This document shows positions 1-8,822 of a stretch of DNA of 64,000 nt, in pieces (positions within the stretch are counted from its first letter, which is position 1; every line of letters begins with the position of its first letter). Below the pieces are notes generated by a model. The model had not been told where the DNA came from. It saw nothing but the letters and a program-made list of their open reading frames with translations, and did no database searches. A program made the position numbers and the translations under genes. Source of the stretch: Klenkia soli (GTDB taxonomy: Bacteria; Actinomycetota; Actinomycetes; Mycobacteriales; Geodermatophilaceae); the NCBI RefSeq assembly GCF_900103975.1, contig NZ_FNIR01000011.1:169485-233484 (forward strand), read 5' to 3'.

Positions 1-548
1 CCGAGCGCCCAGGCACCGACCCCGATCACGATGAGCAGGCCGGTCAGCTCCACGCAGGTGAGCACCACGTTGGCCTTGACGCTCTCGCCGACCCCGCGCA
101 GGTTCACCATCGCGACCAGGCCCATGAAGCCCAGGCCGATCAGGGTGATGCCGATGCCCTCGCCCAGGTCGAGCCCGAACACCTGCGCCGCGTTCGCGCT
201 GAACGCCCGGGCCGCCGTCGAGGCCGACGTGATGCCCGAGCTCATGACCGCGAAGGCGACGATGAACGTCAGGAAGTGCACCCCGAACGCCTTGTGCGTG
301 TACAGCGCGGCACCGGCCGCCCGGGGGTACTTGGTGACCAGCTCCAGGTAGCTGAACGCGGTGACCAGCGCGACCGCGAACGCCAGCGCGAACGGCGCCC
401 AGACGATGCCGCCCACCTGGGCCGCCACCTGGCCGGTCAGCGCGTAGATACCGGTGCCCAGCACGTCGCCGACGATGAACAGCAGCAGGAGGCCGGGCCC
501 CATCACCCGCTTGAGCTCCGGCTGGGCGGTCTGCTCGGTGGTGGCCAT
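1..548 (-). CDS. APC-family amino-acid permease, N-terminal part (cut by window edge)
   Basis: The minus-strand frame opens at ATG 548 and runs off the left edge, giving 182 codons. A GAGAGGTG-type ribosome site lies just upstream. After a short cytoplasmic tail (about 20 residues) come hydrophobic segments. The first carries GDVLGTGIYALTG, the substrate/cation-binding GXGIY turn of TM1 in the APC superfamily. A later stretch (KYPRAAGAALYTHKAFG) resembles the P-R-AGG-Y segment of TM3. Members import or exchange amino acids with protons. The substrate cannot be read from this fragment. The gene is divergent from the NmrA-like gene, with a parS site between them. Confidence 0.85.
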   Translation of the reverse strand, partial: MATTEQTAQPELKRVMGPGLLLLFIVGDVLGTGIYALTGQVAAQVGGIVWAPFALAFAVALVTAFSYLELVTKYPRAAGAALYTHKAFGVHFLTFIVAFAVMSSGITSASTAARAFSANAAQVFGLDLGEGIGITLIGLGFMGLVAMVNLRGVGESVKANVVLTCVELTGLLIVIGVGAWAL

Positions 549-620
549 CGGGTGCACCTCTCGCCGGGGTCGGTGCCGGAGAGCGTGGCCCTGCCCCGGT
601 CGGCCCGCCACTCGGGGCGC

Positions 621-634
621 GTTCCACGTGGAAC
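621..634. other. parS: parS centromere site (perfect palindrome)
   Basis: GTTCCACGTGGAAC is a perfect 14-bp palindrome. It is identical to the site at 14554 in the parA leader and close to the bacterial parS consensus GTTTCACGTGAAAC. It lies in the short gap between the permease and the NmrA-like gene, about 14 kb from parAB. Confidence 0.8.
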
Positions 635-639
635 CACCG

Positions 640-645
640 GAGACT
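640..645 (+). promoter_or_regulatory. Putative leaderless -10 box for the NmrA-like gene
   Basis: GAGACT ends 6 nt before ATG 652, the same spacing seen at many transcription-unit starts in this window. It is an imperfect TANNNT match, and no Shine-Dalgarno sequence intervenes. Confidence 0.4.
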
Positions 646-651
646 GGCCCG

Positions 652-1572
652 ATGCGGGTCCTGGTCACCGGAGCGTCCGGGCACGTCGGCGGGGCCCTGG
701 TGCCGGCCCTCCTCGCCGCCGGCCACGAGGTCGCCGTCCTCACCCGGGACGCCGGGCGGCTCGCCGACCGCCCCTGGCTGCCCGACGTGCGGGTGGTCGT
801 CGGGGACGCCGGGGACGACGACGCCCTCGCCCGCGCCTGCGCCGGGGTCGACCTCGCCTACTGGCTGGTGCACGCCCTCGACGCCGGACCCGGCTTCGCC
901 GCCACCGACCGCGCCCACGCCCGCGGCCTCGCGCGGGCCGCCCGCCGGGCCGGGGTCTCCCGCCTGGTCTACCTGGGCGGGCCGCGCCCGGTCGACGAAC
1001 CGCTGTCGGACCACCTGCGCTCCCGCGAGGAGGTCGGCGCGCTGCTGCTGGCCTCCGGCGTGCCGACGGCGGTGCTGCGCGCGGCGATCGTGGTCGGCGC
1101 CGGGTCGGCGAGCTTCGAGATGCTGCGGCACGTCACGGAGCGGGTGACCGTGCTGCCCGCCCCGGCCTGGGTGCGCACCCGGGTGCAGCCGGTCGCGCTG
1201 CGCGACGTCGTCACCGCGCTGGTCGGGTGCACCGGCCTGCCGGCCGACGTCAACCGGGCCTTCGCCGTCGCCGGGCCCGACGTCATGACCTACGCCGACC
1301 TGGTGCGGCGCTACGCGGCCGTCGCCGGGCTCGGCCGCCGGTGGTTCCTCCCGGTGCCCGTCGGGAACCCGGCGCTGGCCGCCCTGGGCATCGACCTGCT
1401 CACCCCGGTGTCCCGGCAGCTGGCCCGCTCGCTGGTGGAGTCGCTGGCCAACACGGTGGTCGCCGGCGAGGACGACCTGGCGCAGCTGATCGGGTCACCC
1501 CCGCGGCTGGGGTTCGAGGCCGCCGTCCGGGAGGCCCTGCACCCGAGCGGCGGGGGTCAAACCAGCAGCTGA
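652..1572 (+). CDS. NmrA/NAD(P)-binding Rossmann-fold epimerase-like protein
   Basis: This is a 306-aa protein. It opens with MRVLVTGASGHVGG, the GxxGxxG dinucleotide-binding turn of atypical short-chain dehydrogenases. The YLGG strand and an NAG-like loop follow, and the C-terminal half is substrate-specific. It resembles NmrA/YbjT-type NAD(P)H-binding proteins, which act as reductases or redox sensors; the substrate is unknown. The YxxxK pair of classical SDRs is not obvious. ATG 652 was chosen because the Rossmann strand starts there. Its last codons overlap the convergent ABC transporter gene by 16 bp. Confidence 0.8.
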   Translation: MRVLVTGASGHVGGALVPALLAAGHEVAVLTRDAGRLADRPWLPDVRVVVGDAGDDDALARACAGVDLAYWLVHALDAGPGFAATDRAHARGLARAARRAGVSRLVYLGGPRPVDEPLSDHLRSREEVGALLLASGVPTAVLRAAIVVGAGSASFEMLRHVTERVTVLPAPAWVRTRVQPVALRDVVTALVGCTGLPADVNRAFAVAGPDVMTYADLVRRYAAVAGLGRRWFLPVPVGNPALAALGIDLLTPVSRQLARSLVESLANTVVAGEDDLAQLIGSPPRLGFEAAVREALHPSGGGQTSS

Positions 1573-3230
1573 GCCGTCGCGAGCTCGCGGTAGAGCGGGT
1601 CGGTCTCGACCAGTTCGTCGTGGGTGCCGACGGCGACCACGCGGCCGCCCTCCAGGACCACGATCTGGTCGGAGTCGCGCACGGTCGAGAGCCGGTGCGC
1701 GACCACCAGCAGCGCCCGGTCCTGCGCCGCGGTCGCAAGCGTCTGCCGCAGCAGGGTCTCGTTGCGGGCGTCCAGGCTGGCGGTGGGCTCGTCCAGCAGC
1801 AGCAACGCCGGTCGGGCCAGCAGCGACCGCGCGATGGCCAGCCGCTGCCGCTCGCCGCCGGACAGCAGCACGCCGTCGTCGCCGACCAGCACGTCCAGCC
1901 CCAGGTCGGAGCGGGCCACCACCGGGGTCAGCCCGACGTCCTCGAGCACCTGCCACAGCGCCGGTTCCGGCGTCTCGGGGGCGGCCAGCAGCAGGTTCTC
2001 GCGGATGGTGCCGGCCAGCACCGGCGCCTCCTGCTCGACGTAGCCCATCCGGGCCCGCAGCAGCGAGCGCGGCAGGTCCAGCACGTCGGTGCCGGCCCAC
2101 CGGATGCTGCCCCCGCTGAGCGGGTAGAAGCCCTCGACCAGCGCGAGCAGCGTCGACTTGCCCGCGCCCGAGGGCCCGACCAGTGCCGTCCGGGTCCCGG
2201 CGGGGACCGAGAACGAGACGTCGTGCAGCACCCGGGTGCCGTCCGGGTAGTCGAAGTCCACCCCGCGCAGCTCGAGCAGCGGGACGGGGTCGCCGGACGC
2301 GGGCAGCCGGGGGGCGGTGGTCGTGCCGGGGCGGGCGGGCCGGTCGTCGTCCTCGGGGGTGAGGGCGAGCACCTCCTGCACCCGGGCCAGGGCACCCAGC
2401 CCGGTCTGCAGCTCGGTGTAGGCCCGGATCACCTGGCCCAGCGGCTGGATCAGCAGGAACAGGTAGAGGATGAACGCGATCAGGTCCGAGATGCCGATGG
2501 CGCCGCTGGCCACCCGGTAGCCGCCGACGCCGAGCACCGCCAGGAACGCGCCCTGGATCGCGATGCCGCTGGCCGGGGCCACCAGCGCCTGCAGCCGGGC
2601 GACGGCGACCCCGGCCCGGAAGGCCTTCTCCGCCGAGCCGCCCACCGTGTCGACCTCGCGGGCGGTGGCCCCGCTGGCCCGGATCGTGCGGACGGCGGAC
2701 AGCGCCCGCTCGACCGACGCGCTCATCGCACCGACCTGCTCCTGGGCCTGCCGGGACAGCACCCGCACCCGCCGGGCCGCGGCGATCGCGGTGGCCACGC
2801 CGATCGAGACCGAGGCCAGCGTGACCAGCAGCAGCCACCCGTCGACCAGCGCCATCGCGATGAGCGCGCCGATGCCCAGCACCAGCGAGCCACCGACCTC
2901 GACGACCCCGCTGGTGACCGTGGCGCGCAGCAGCGTGGTGTCCGAGCCGACCCGGCTCATCAGGTCCCCGGTGCGGCGCCGGTCGTACTCCGCGACCGGC
3001 AGCCTCAGCAGCCGGTCGGCCAGCGTGCGCCGGGTGGTGAGCACGACGCCCTCGGCGGTGCGCTGCAGCAGGTACTGCTGGCCGGCGCCGAGCACCGCCG
3101 CCGCGACCAGGACGACGACCAGCGTGGCCACCCCGGGCAGCAGCGCACCGCCGGAGCCGACGGCGTCGACCACCCGGGAGACCAGCAGCGGCTGGGCGAG
3201 GGCGGCCGCGGCCGACACCAGCGACAGCAC
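1557..3230 (-). CDS. ABC exporter half-transporter (TMD-NBD)
   Basis: At least 557 aa. A six-helix exporter-type membrane domain (about residues 1-300) is followed by a nucleotide-binding domain. The NBD has Walker A GPSGAGKST (near 352), signature LSGGERQRLAIARSLL (near 460) and Walker B ALLLLDEPTA. It probably works as a homodimer exporting a lipid, drug or peptide; the substrate is unknown. The start is uncertain. GTG 3230 falls inside the first helix, while the same frame continues upstream with plausible sequence (LRELLPLLRPHRRALVAAAV) to the end of the neighbouring gene, without any ATG, GTG or TTG. CTG 3329, 5 bp after that gene's stop, would restore a normal N-terminus. Confidence 0.88.
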   Translation of the reverse strand: MLSLVSAAAALAQPLLVSRVVDAVGSGGALLPGVATLVVVLVAAAVLGAGQQYLLQRTAEGVVLTTRRTLADRLLRLPVAEYDRRRTGDLMSRVGSDTTLLRATVTSGVVEVGGSLVLGIGALIAMALVDGWLLLVTLASVSIGVATAIAAARRVRVLSRQAQEQVGAMSASVERALSAVRTIRASGATAREVDTVGGSAEKAFRAGVAVARLQALVAPASGIAIQGAFLAVLGVGGYRVASGAIGISDLIAFILYLFLLIQPLGQVIRAYTELQTGLGALARVQEVLALTPEDDDRPARPGTTTAPRLPASGDPVPLLELRGVDFDYPDGTRVLHDVSFSVPAGTRTALVGPSGAGKSTLLALVEGFYPLSGGSIRWAGTDVLDLPRSLLRARMGYVEQEAPVLAGTIRENLLLAAPETPEPALWQVLEDVGLTPVVARSDLGLDVLVGDDGVLLSGGERQRLAIARSLLARPALLLLDEPTASLDARNETLLRQTLATAAQDRALLVVAHRLSTVRDSDQIVVLEGGRVVAVGTHDELVETDPLYRELATAQLLV

Positions 3231-3333
3231 CGCGGCCGCGACCAGCGCCCGGCGGTGCGGGCGGAGCAGCGGGAGCAGCTCGCGCAGGCCCGCGCCCTGC
3301 TGGGGGGTCTGCTGGGGGGTCTGCGTCAGCGGG

Positions 3334-4317
3334 TCATCGCCCGGCGCCGAGGGCGGCGGTGACCGCGGCCAGGATGCGGGCGTGGTGCTCGACCAGCAGC
3401 GGGCGGTGGCCGTCGGGCCGGATCGCGGCCACGAAGCCGACCGCCGACCAGAGCTCGTCGCCGTCGTCGGAGCCCAGCAGGGCCTGCCGGACGACGGGGT
3501 CCTCGACCACCCGGCGCAGCTGCGGGGAGTCCTCGGCGGCCAGCAGCACCCAGCGGGTGTCGAACTCGGGGTCGCCGCTGGGGATCTGCAGCAGCCCGCC
3601 GGTGCCGTGCCGCCAGAAGCGGGCCGGGGTCAGCCGGAAGCCGGGCAGCTGGCCGAGCACCGGAGCCGCCGTGACGGCGTGGGTGGCCACCCAGCCGCGG
3701 CCGTAGGGCGACACGATGTCGAACGCGACGAGGTCCAGGCCGTCGGCGCGGCCGCGCAGCACGTTGCTGGGCACCTCCGACGTCGCCGGGCGGACCGGCG
3801 CCGACCGGGTGAGCTCGACCAGCAGCTCGTCCTCCTTGCCGGTGCCGTCCGACGCCGTCCAGCCGTAGGCCTGGCCCCACGCCGCGAGGTCACCCGCGCC
3901 GCCGCCCTTGGGCTGGAAGGCCTGCTGCACCTCCGACAGCTTGCGGGGGCCGCGGCCGAACAGGCCGCCCAGCAGACCGCCGCGCTTCTCCTCCTGCGGC
4001 GGGGCCTGCGGGGTGTCCCAGGGCTGGGGCTGGGGCTGGGGCTGGTCCCAGCCCTGCTGGCGGGCCGGGGGCGGGGTGGCCTCCCAGTCCTGCTGCGGGG
4101 CCGGCGGGGGCACCGGCGGCTGGGCGGGTCGGTCGGGTGCGGCGTCGGGCAGCGACCAGCCCGGCGGTTCCCAGGCCCGGTCGGCCGGCCGCTCCGGTGC
4201 CGCACCGGGGGGCGGGGTCGAGCCCTCGCCGAGGTGGGCGGGCTCGGACCACCCGCGCTGGTCCTCGGGGCGGTCGTCGAAGCCCTCGGAGCCGTCGCCG
4301 TTGCGGGGGGTGCTCAT
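3334..4317 (-). CDS. Proline/glutamine-rich protein with unknown C-terminal domain
   Basis: 327 aa from ATG 4317 (MSTPRNGDG...). Residues about 1-125 are disordered, rich in Pro, Gln, Trp and Asp, and include a QPQPQPQPW run. A basic EEKRGGLLGGLFGRGPRK linker follows. Residues about 135-327 look globular (KLSEVQQAF..., ...RFWRHGTGGLLQIP..., ...LLAAEDSPQLRRVVEDP). I do not recognise the globular domain. There is no signal peptide or membrane helix, so it is probably cytoplasmic. It lies 37 bp after dciA and just before the ABC gene on the same strand, so it is probably co-transcribed with the recF-dciA group. Confidence 0.7.
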   Translation of the reverse strand: MSTPRNGDGSEGFDDRPEDQRGWSEPAHLGEGSTPPPGAAPERPADRAWEPPGWSLPDAAPDRPAQPPVPPPAPQQDWEATPPPARQQGWDQPQPQPQPWDTPQAPPQEEKRGGLLGGLFGRGPRKLSEVQQAFQPKGGGAGDLAAWGQAYGWTASDGTGKEDELLVELTRSAPVRPATSEVPSNVLRGRADGLDLVAFDIVSPYGRGWVATHAVTAAPVLGQLPGFRLTPARFWRHGTGGLLQIPSGDPEFDTRWVLLAAEDSPQLRRVVEDPVVRQALLGSDDGDELWSAVGFVAAIRPDGHRPLLVEHHARILAAVTAALGAGR

Positions 4318-4354
4318 CTGCTGCTCTCTCTCGGTGGGTCGGGGGTGCGGCGGG

Positions 4355-4864
4355 TCAGCCGTAGGTGTCGCGCGGGCCGCGCCCGCGGACGGTGCGCGGA
4401 CCCTTCTTCCAGCTGGGTGCCGTCGGACCGACAACGCGCAACCGGGTCACGACGTCCCCGCCCACCTGGTTGTGCAGCTTGCCCAGGATCGTCGGTGCCA
4501 TCATGCGCAGCTGGGTCGCCCAGGCGGTGGACTCGGCGACCACGGTCAGCTCGCCCTCGCTGAGCGACTGCGGCGCGCAGTGCGCGGCGATGTCGGCGCC
4601 GACCAGGGAGTCCCAGCGGCCGAACACCGAGCCCACCTTCGTCCGCTCGCTCCAGTCCTCGGCGGTGACCAGGGAGTCGACCAGCGAGCTCAGCGTCTGC
4701 GGGTCGTCGGCGCCCGGGTGCGCCCCGCTCCAGGACCGCTTCGGCCCGGCGACCCGGCGCCGGGTGAGCCGGGGGCGGGCGGCCGAGGCGGCCCGGGCGG
4801 CGTCCAGCGCGGCCCGGGCGATGTCGCTGGGTCGGGCCGGGCGCTCGCCGGGCTGGTCAGCCAT
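4355..4864 (-). CDS. dciA: DciA-type helicase loader (DUF721)
   Basis: 169 aa. The C-terminal half carries the DUF721 pattern: [19 protein letters not shown], then a [19 protein letters not shown] strand-helix, then [19 protein letters not shown]. The N-terminal half is basic and disordered, as in actinobacterial members. DciA loads the replicative helicase DnaB in bacteria that lack DnaC/DnaI; dnaB lies at 43.8 kb here. ATG 4864 overlaps the recF stop (ATGGCTGA), indicating translational coupling. In many actinobacteria gyrB follows this gene; here it does not. Confidence 0.85.
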   Translation of the reverse strand: MADQPGERPARPSDIARAALDAARAASAARPRLTRRRVAGPKRSWSGAHPGADDPQTLSSLVDSLVTAEDWSERTKVGSVFGRWDSLVGADIAAHCAPQSLSEGELTVVAESTAWATQLRMMAPTILGKLHNQVGGDVVTRLRVVGPTAPSWKKGPRTVRGRGPRDTYG

Positions 4865-6065
4865 GCGACCCAGCGTCCTCCACCGCGCCGGGCAGCGGGA
4901 CCCCGACCGGCTCGGTCTCCGGCGGGAGCACCGTCGCCGTCCCGTCGGCCACCTGAACCCGGGTCGCCCGCAGGGCCACCGGCACGTCCTCGGCCACCGC
5001 AGCGGTGATCAGGCACTGCTCGGCGGTGCCCGCCACCTCGGCCAGGGCGGTGCGCCGGCCGGCGTCGAGCTCGGCGAACACGTCGTCGAGCACCAGCACC
5101 GGCTCCTCGCCGTCGGCGCGCAGCAGCGCGAAGCAGGCCAGCTTCAGCGCGAGGGCGAACGACCACGACTCGCCGTGGCTGGCGTAGCCCTTCGCCGGGG
5201 CCGGGCCCAGGTGCAGCACCAGGTCGTCGCGGTGCGGACCGACCAGGGTGACCCCGCGGTCGACCTCCTCCTTGCGGCGCTCCTCGACCCGGCGGGCCAG
5301 CGCCGCGGTCAGGTCGGCCGCGCTGGGCACCCCGATGCCGGGCAGGAACGCCGTGCCGTCACCGGCCAGCGGCACCGTGCTGGTGTAGCCGAGCCGGGCC
5401 CGGTCGGCACCCTCGCCGGCCACGCCCTCGTAGGCGGCGGAGACGTGCGGGTCGAGGTCGGCGGCCAGCTGCAGCCGGGCGGCCAGCAGCTGACCACCCA
5501 GGTCGGCGAGGTGGCCGTCCCACACCTCGAGCGTGGCCAGCGCGTTTCCCCGCGCCAGCTTCGCCGTCTTCAGCAAGGCGTTGCGCTGCTTGAGCACCCG
5601 GTCGTAGTCCGACCGGACGCCGGCCAGCCGCGGGGTGCGGCTGACCAGCAGGTCGTCCAGGAAGCGCCGGCGCTCGGTCGGGTCGCCCCGGACCAGCGCG
5701 AGGTCCTCGGGGGCGAAGAGCACCGTCTTGACCAGGCCCAGCAGCTCCCGCGGCCGGGGCAGCGGGGCGCGGTTGACCCGCACCCGGTTGGCCCGGCCGG
5801 GGTTGATCTCGACCTCGACCAGCAGCTCGCGGTCGTCCTTGCGCAGCGCCGCCCGCACGACCGCCTGCTCGGCCCCGTGCCGCACCAGCGGGTTGTCCGA
5901 GGACACCCGGTGGCTGCCCAGCGTCGCCAGGTAGCCGACCGCCTCGACCAGGTTGGTCTTGCCCTGGCCGTTGCGGCCGACGAAGACCGTCGGACCCGGC
6001 GTCAGCGCCAGGTCCACGGCCTCCCAGCTCCGGAACGACCCGAGCTGGAGATGTCTCACGTACAC
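4857..6065 (-). CDS. recF: DNA replication/repair protein RecF
   Basis: 402 aa. Walker [10 protein letters not shown] lies near residue 30, the SMC-like signature [14 protein letters not shown] near 275, and Walker [12 protein letters not shown] near 330. RecF binds gapped DNA with RecO and RecR to load RecA at stalled forks. GTG 6065 ([14 protein letters not shown]) gives the standard family N-terminus and lies 1 bp after the gnd stop. The 3' end overlaps dciA by 8 bp. The order dnaA-dnaN-gnd-recF-dciA is on one strand and is probably read through from dnaN. Confidence 0.97.
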   Translation of the reverse strand: MYVRHLQLGSFRSWEAVDLALTPGPTVFVGRNGQGKTNLVEAVGYLATLGSHRVSSDNPLVRHGAEQAVVRAALRKDDRELLVEVEINPGRANRVRVNRAPLPRPRELLGLVKTVLFAPEDLALVRGDPTERRRFLDDLLVSRTPRLAGVRSDYDRVLKQRNALLKTAKLARGNALATLEVWDGHLADLGGQLLAARLQLAADLDPHVSAAYEGVAGEGADRARLGYTSTVPLAGDGTAFLPGIGVPSAADLTAALARRVEERRKEEVDRGVTLVGPHRDDLVLHLGPAPAKGYASHGESWSFALALKLACFALLRADGEEPVLVLDDVFAELDAGRRTALAEVAGTAEQCLITAAVAEDVPVALRATRVQVADGTATVLPPETEPVGVPLPGAVEDAGSHG

Positions 6066-6066
6066 G

Positions 6067-6990
6067 CTAGGCGGGGTCTTCGACCTCGCGGGCCTTGACC
6101 GCGTGGCCGCCGAACTGGTTCCGCAGCGCGGCGACGGCCTTCATGGTCGGGCTGTCGTCCTGCCGCGAGGAGAACCGGGCGAACAGCGACGCCGAGATCG
6201 CCGGCATGGGGACGGCGTGCTCGATGGCCTGCTCGACGGTCCACCGGCCCTCACCGGAGTCGGCCGCCCAGCCGGTGATGTCGTCCAGGCCCGGGTCCTC
6301 CTGCAGCGCGCGGACCAGCAGGTCCAGCAGCCACGACCGGATGACGGTGCCCTGGGTCCAGGACGCGATGACGCCGGGGACGTCCTCGACGAGGTCGACG
6401 GCGGCCAGCAGCTCGTAGCCCTCGCCGTAGGCCTGCATCATCGCGTACTCGATGCCGTTGTGGACCATCTTCGCGAAGTGCCCGGCGCCCACGGGGCCGG
6501 CGTGCACGAAGCCTGCGCCCTCGCCCGCCGGGGAGTCGCTCTCCTTGTCGACCGGCGGCTTGAGGGCGTCGAAGATCGGCTGGACCTTGGCGACGTCCTC
6601 CTTCGAGCCGCCGACCATCAGCGCGTAGCCGTTCTGCAGGCCCCAGACGCCACCGGACACCCCGGCGTCGACGTAGCCGATGCCCTTGGGGGCCAGCAGG
6701 TCGGCGTGCACCTGGTCGTCGGTGAACTTGGAGTTGCCGCCGTCGACGACGACGTCGCCGGCCTCGAGCAGCTCACCGAGCTTCTCGACGGTCTCGCGGG
6801 TCGGGTCGCCCGCGGGCACCATCACCCAGACCACGCGCGGCGAGGTCAGCGCACCGACCAGGGACTCGAGGCTGTCGACGTCCTGCAGCTCGGGCGAGCG
6901 GTCGTAGCCGACCACCTCGTGCCCCGCCCGGCGCACGCGCTCGCGCATGTTGCCGCCCATCTTGCCCAGTCCGATCAGGCCCAGCTGCAC
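6067..6990 (-). CDS. gnd: 6-phosphogluconate dehydrogenase, decarboxylating (short type)
   Basis: 307 aa, the length of the short, usually NAD-linked class. N-terminal [16 protein letters not shown] is the Rossmann dinucleotide site. [21 protein letters not shown] is the substrate-binding motif, and the catalytic [15 protein letters not shown] follows ([15 protein letters not shown]). It oxidises 6-phosphogluconate to ribulose-5-phosphate in the pentose phosphate pathway. GTG 6990 was chosen because GAGGAGAAC lies just upstream; the frame runs open further 5'. Its place between dnaN and recF is typical of several actinobacterial orders. Confidence 0.95.
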   Translation of the reverse strand: MQLGLIGLGKMGGNMRERVRRAGHEVVGYDRSPELQDVDSLESLVGALTSPRVVWVMVPAGDPTRETVEKLGELLEAGDVVVDGGNSKFTDDQVHADLLAPKGIGYVDAGVSGGVWGLQNGYALMVGGSKEDVAKVQPIFDALKPPVDKESDSPAGEGAGFVHAGPVGAGHFAKMVHNGIEYAMMQAYGEGYELLAAVDLVEDVPGVIASWTQGTVIRSWLLDLLVRALQEDPGLDDITGWAADSGEGRWTVEQAIEHAVPMPAISASLFARFSSRQDDSPTMKAVAALRNQFGGHAVKAREVEDPA

Positions 6991-7093
6991 AGCGGTTCTC
7001 CTCGAGTCGGTGTCCTCCCGGGGCGGGCGGCACTGCCCTCCGGCGTCGTCGTGCACATCGTGCTCGCCCCGGTCCTGCGTCGCGCGTCGGGTC

Positions 7094-8236
7094 TCAGCCC
7101 GGCAGGCGGACCGGCATGATCAGGTAGCGGTAGGAGCCGGGGCGGACGGCGCCGTCCTCGCCCGGTTCCTCGTGGCCCGAGAGCACCGCGGGCTTGAGCG
7201 CGCTGGTGAAGTCCATGCGGGCGCGGTCGGTGTGCACTGCGGCCAACCCGTCGAGCAGGAAGGTCGGGTTGAACCCGATGGTCAGCGGGTCGCCGTCGAA
7301 CTCGACGTCGCAGCTCTCCTCGGCCTGGCCGTCGTCGTCGGTGCCGCCGGCCCGCAGGGTGACCTGGCCGGGGGTGAACTCGCAGCGCAGCGGCGTGCCG
7401 CGCTCGGCGACCAGGGCCACGCGCTTGGCGGCGTCGGTGAACAGCCCGACCGGCAGCAGCGCGTGCGACGCCGACTCGTTGGGCATGATCGCGCGGTACT
7501 TCACGAACTCGGCGTCCAGCAGCCGGGTGGTGGTCTGCCGGTCCTTGCCCGACAGGCCCAGGATGCCCTCGCCGGAGCCACCGGAGGACAGCGACAGCAC
7601 GACCTCCGGTCCGCTGGTCAGCGTCTTCGCCGCGTCGGCCAGGGTGCGGGCCGGGACCAGGACGGCGGCCGACAGCCCCGAGGTCTCCGGACGCCAGGCG
7701 AACTCGCGGACGGCCAACCGGTAGCGGTCGGTGGCGGCCAGGGTGACCCGGTCGTCCTCGATCTCCAACCGCACGCCGGTGAGCATCGGGAGGGTGTCGT
7801 CGCGCCCGGCGGCCACCGCGACCTGCGCGACGGCCTCGGCGAAGGCGTCGCTGTCGACGCTGCCGGCGGTGGAGGGCAGCGAGGGCAGGGACGGGTAGTC
7901 CTCGACCGGCAGGGTCGGGAGGGAGAAGCGGGCGTTGCCGCAGCGGATCTCCAGCCGCGAGCCCTCGGCGGTGACCTCGACCGGGTGCGGGGGCAGCGCG
8001 CGGGTGATCTCGGCCAGCAGGCGACCGGGCACCAGGGCCTTGCCGTCGTCGGTCGAGCTGACGTCGACCTCGGACCGCGCCGACACCTCGTAGTCGAAGC
8101 CGGAGACCGAGAGCGTGCTGCCCTGGACCTCCAGCAGGATCCCGGCCAGGACGGGGACCGACGGGCGCGGCGGCAGGCTGCGCGCCGTCCACGCCACGGC
8201 GTCGGCGATCACCTCGCGTGCGACCCGGAACTTCAT
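7094..8236 (-). CDS. dnaN: DNA polymerase III beta subunit (sliding clamp)
   Basis: 380 aa with the three repeated clamp folds. It begins MKFRVAREVIADAVAW, and the C-terminal YRYLIMPVRLPG is the family's closing strand of the peptide-binding pocket. It forms a ring dimer that tethers polymerase III and other factors to DNA. ATG 8236 was chosen over the open upstream frame because family members start here. It stands downstream of the candidate oriC and dnaA, and is followed by gnd after about 100 bp. Confidence 0.97.
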   Translation of the reverse strand: MKFRVAREVIADAVAWTARSLPPRPSVPVLAGILLEVQGSTLSVSGFDYEVSARSEVDVSSTDDGKALVPGRLLAEITRALPPHPVEVTAEGSRLEIRCGNARFSLPTLPVEDYPSLPSLPSTAGSVDSDAFAEAVAQVAVAAGRDDTLPMLTGVRLEIEDDRVTLAATDRYRLAVREFAWRPETSGLSAAVLVPARTLADAAKTLTSGPEVVLSLSSGGSGEGILGLSGKDRQTTTRLLDAEFVKYRAIMPNESASHALLPVGLFTDAAKRVALVAERGTPLRCEFTPGQVTLRAGGTDDDGQAEESCDVEFDGDPLTIGFNPTFLLDGLAAVHTDRARMDFTSALKPAVLSGHEEPGEDGAVRPGSYRYLIMPVRLPG

Positions 8237-8760
8237 CTCGTCGTCCACCCCTGCTCGTCGTCGTACCGGTCCTGCTGCGGGCGACAGTCTCCCCTGCCAC
8301 GGAGCCCGGCGTCGAATCCCCCTCCTGCGGCCTGCGCTGTTGTTCCCGGGCCTCCCGGTCGACACGTCGACCGGCCCTGCACACCCAGTGTGTGGTTCGA
8401 GAACTCCTCGTCAGACATCCCTCATCACCGTCATCACAGGTGTGGGTACTGGGGACCGGGGCCGTCCGCGCAGGTCATCGGGGGTGCAGGCCTGTTCGCA
8501 CGGTGTGGGCCGGTGACCGTCCACCTGGGGTCGACATGGGGACGAATCGGCTCCCGTCCACCGGTGACCGCCCCGCTCCACCCCTGGTCCACCCTCTCTC
8601 CCGGGTCCACCCCCGGTCCGTCCCCAGGGCACCCCTCCGGGGGACGGAGCTGGGGGGAAGCTGGGTACGCAGCCGGTCGACATGGGGATGCGGGTTCCCC
8701 AACCTGTGCACAGCTCTGGGGACAAGTCGACGGAGCCGACGAAGTCGACGCTGTGGGTCC
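8237..8760. other. oriC: Candidate origin of replication, dnaA-dnaN intergenic region
   Basis: This is the usual actinobacterial oriC position. No gene is visible. DnaA-box-like 9-mers are degenerate: TGGGGACAA at 8717-8725 (8/9 to TTGTCCACA in reverse), TGTGCACAG at 8705-8713, and a run of GTCCAC cores at about 8243, 8519, 8557, 8589 and 8605. The stretch at about 8390-8455 (GTGTGGTTCGAGAAC..., CATCCCTCATCACCGTCA) is the least GC-rich part and is a possible unwinding element. The palindrome CTGTGCACAG at 8704-8713 recurs upstream of dnaB. Confidence 0.65.
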
Positions 8761-8819
8761 GGCCGCGTCGCAGGGTCCCGGTGCGCGCGGAGCGTGTGCC
8801 GGGGGGCGACGTGGTCCTT
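8761..8819 (+). repeat. 59-nt hairpin repeat, copy A (after dnaA)
   Basis: First of three gap-free 59-bp copies (others at 20717-20775 and 32520-32578). On the plus strand, bases 1-11 pair with 46-56 and 17-28 with 32-43 around a GGA triloop. Copy A differs from copy B at 5 positions and from copy C at 11. It ends 3 nt from the dnaA stop codon, at the edge of the candidate oriC. Confidence 0.75.
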
Positions 8820-8822
8820 CTC

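Noticed and set aside
276..3362. A 1028-codon open frame on the plus strand
   Set aside because: It is antisense to the ABC exporter and other genes, rich in Arg, Gly and Gln with no domain, which is the usual high-GC shadow frame.
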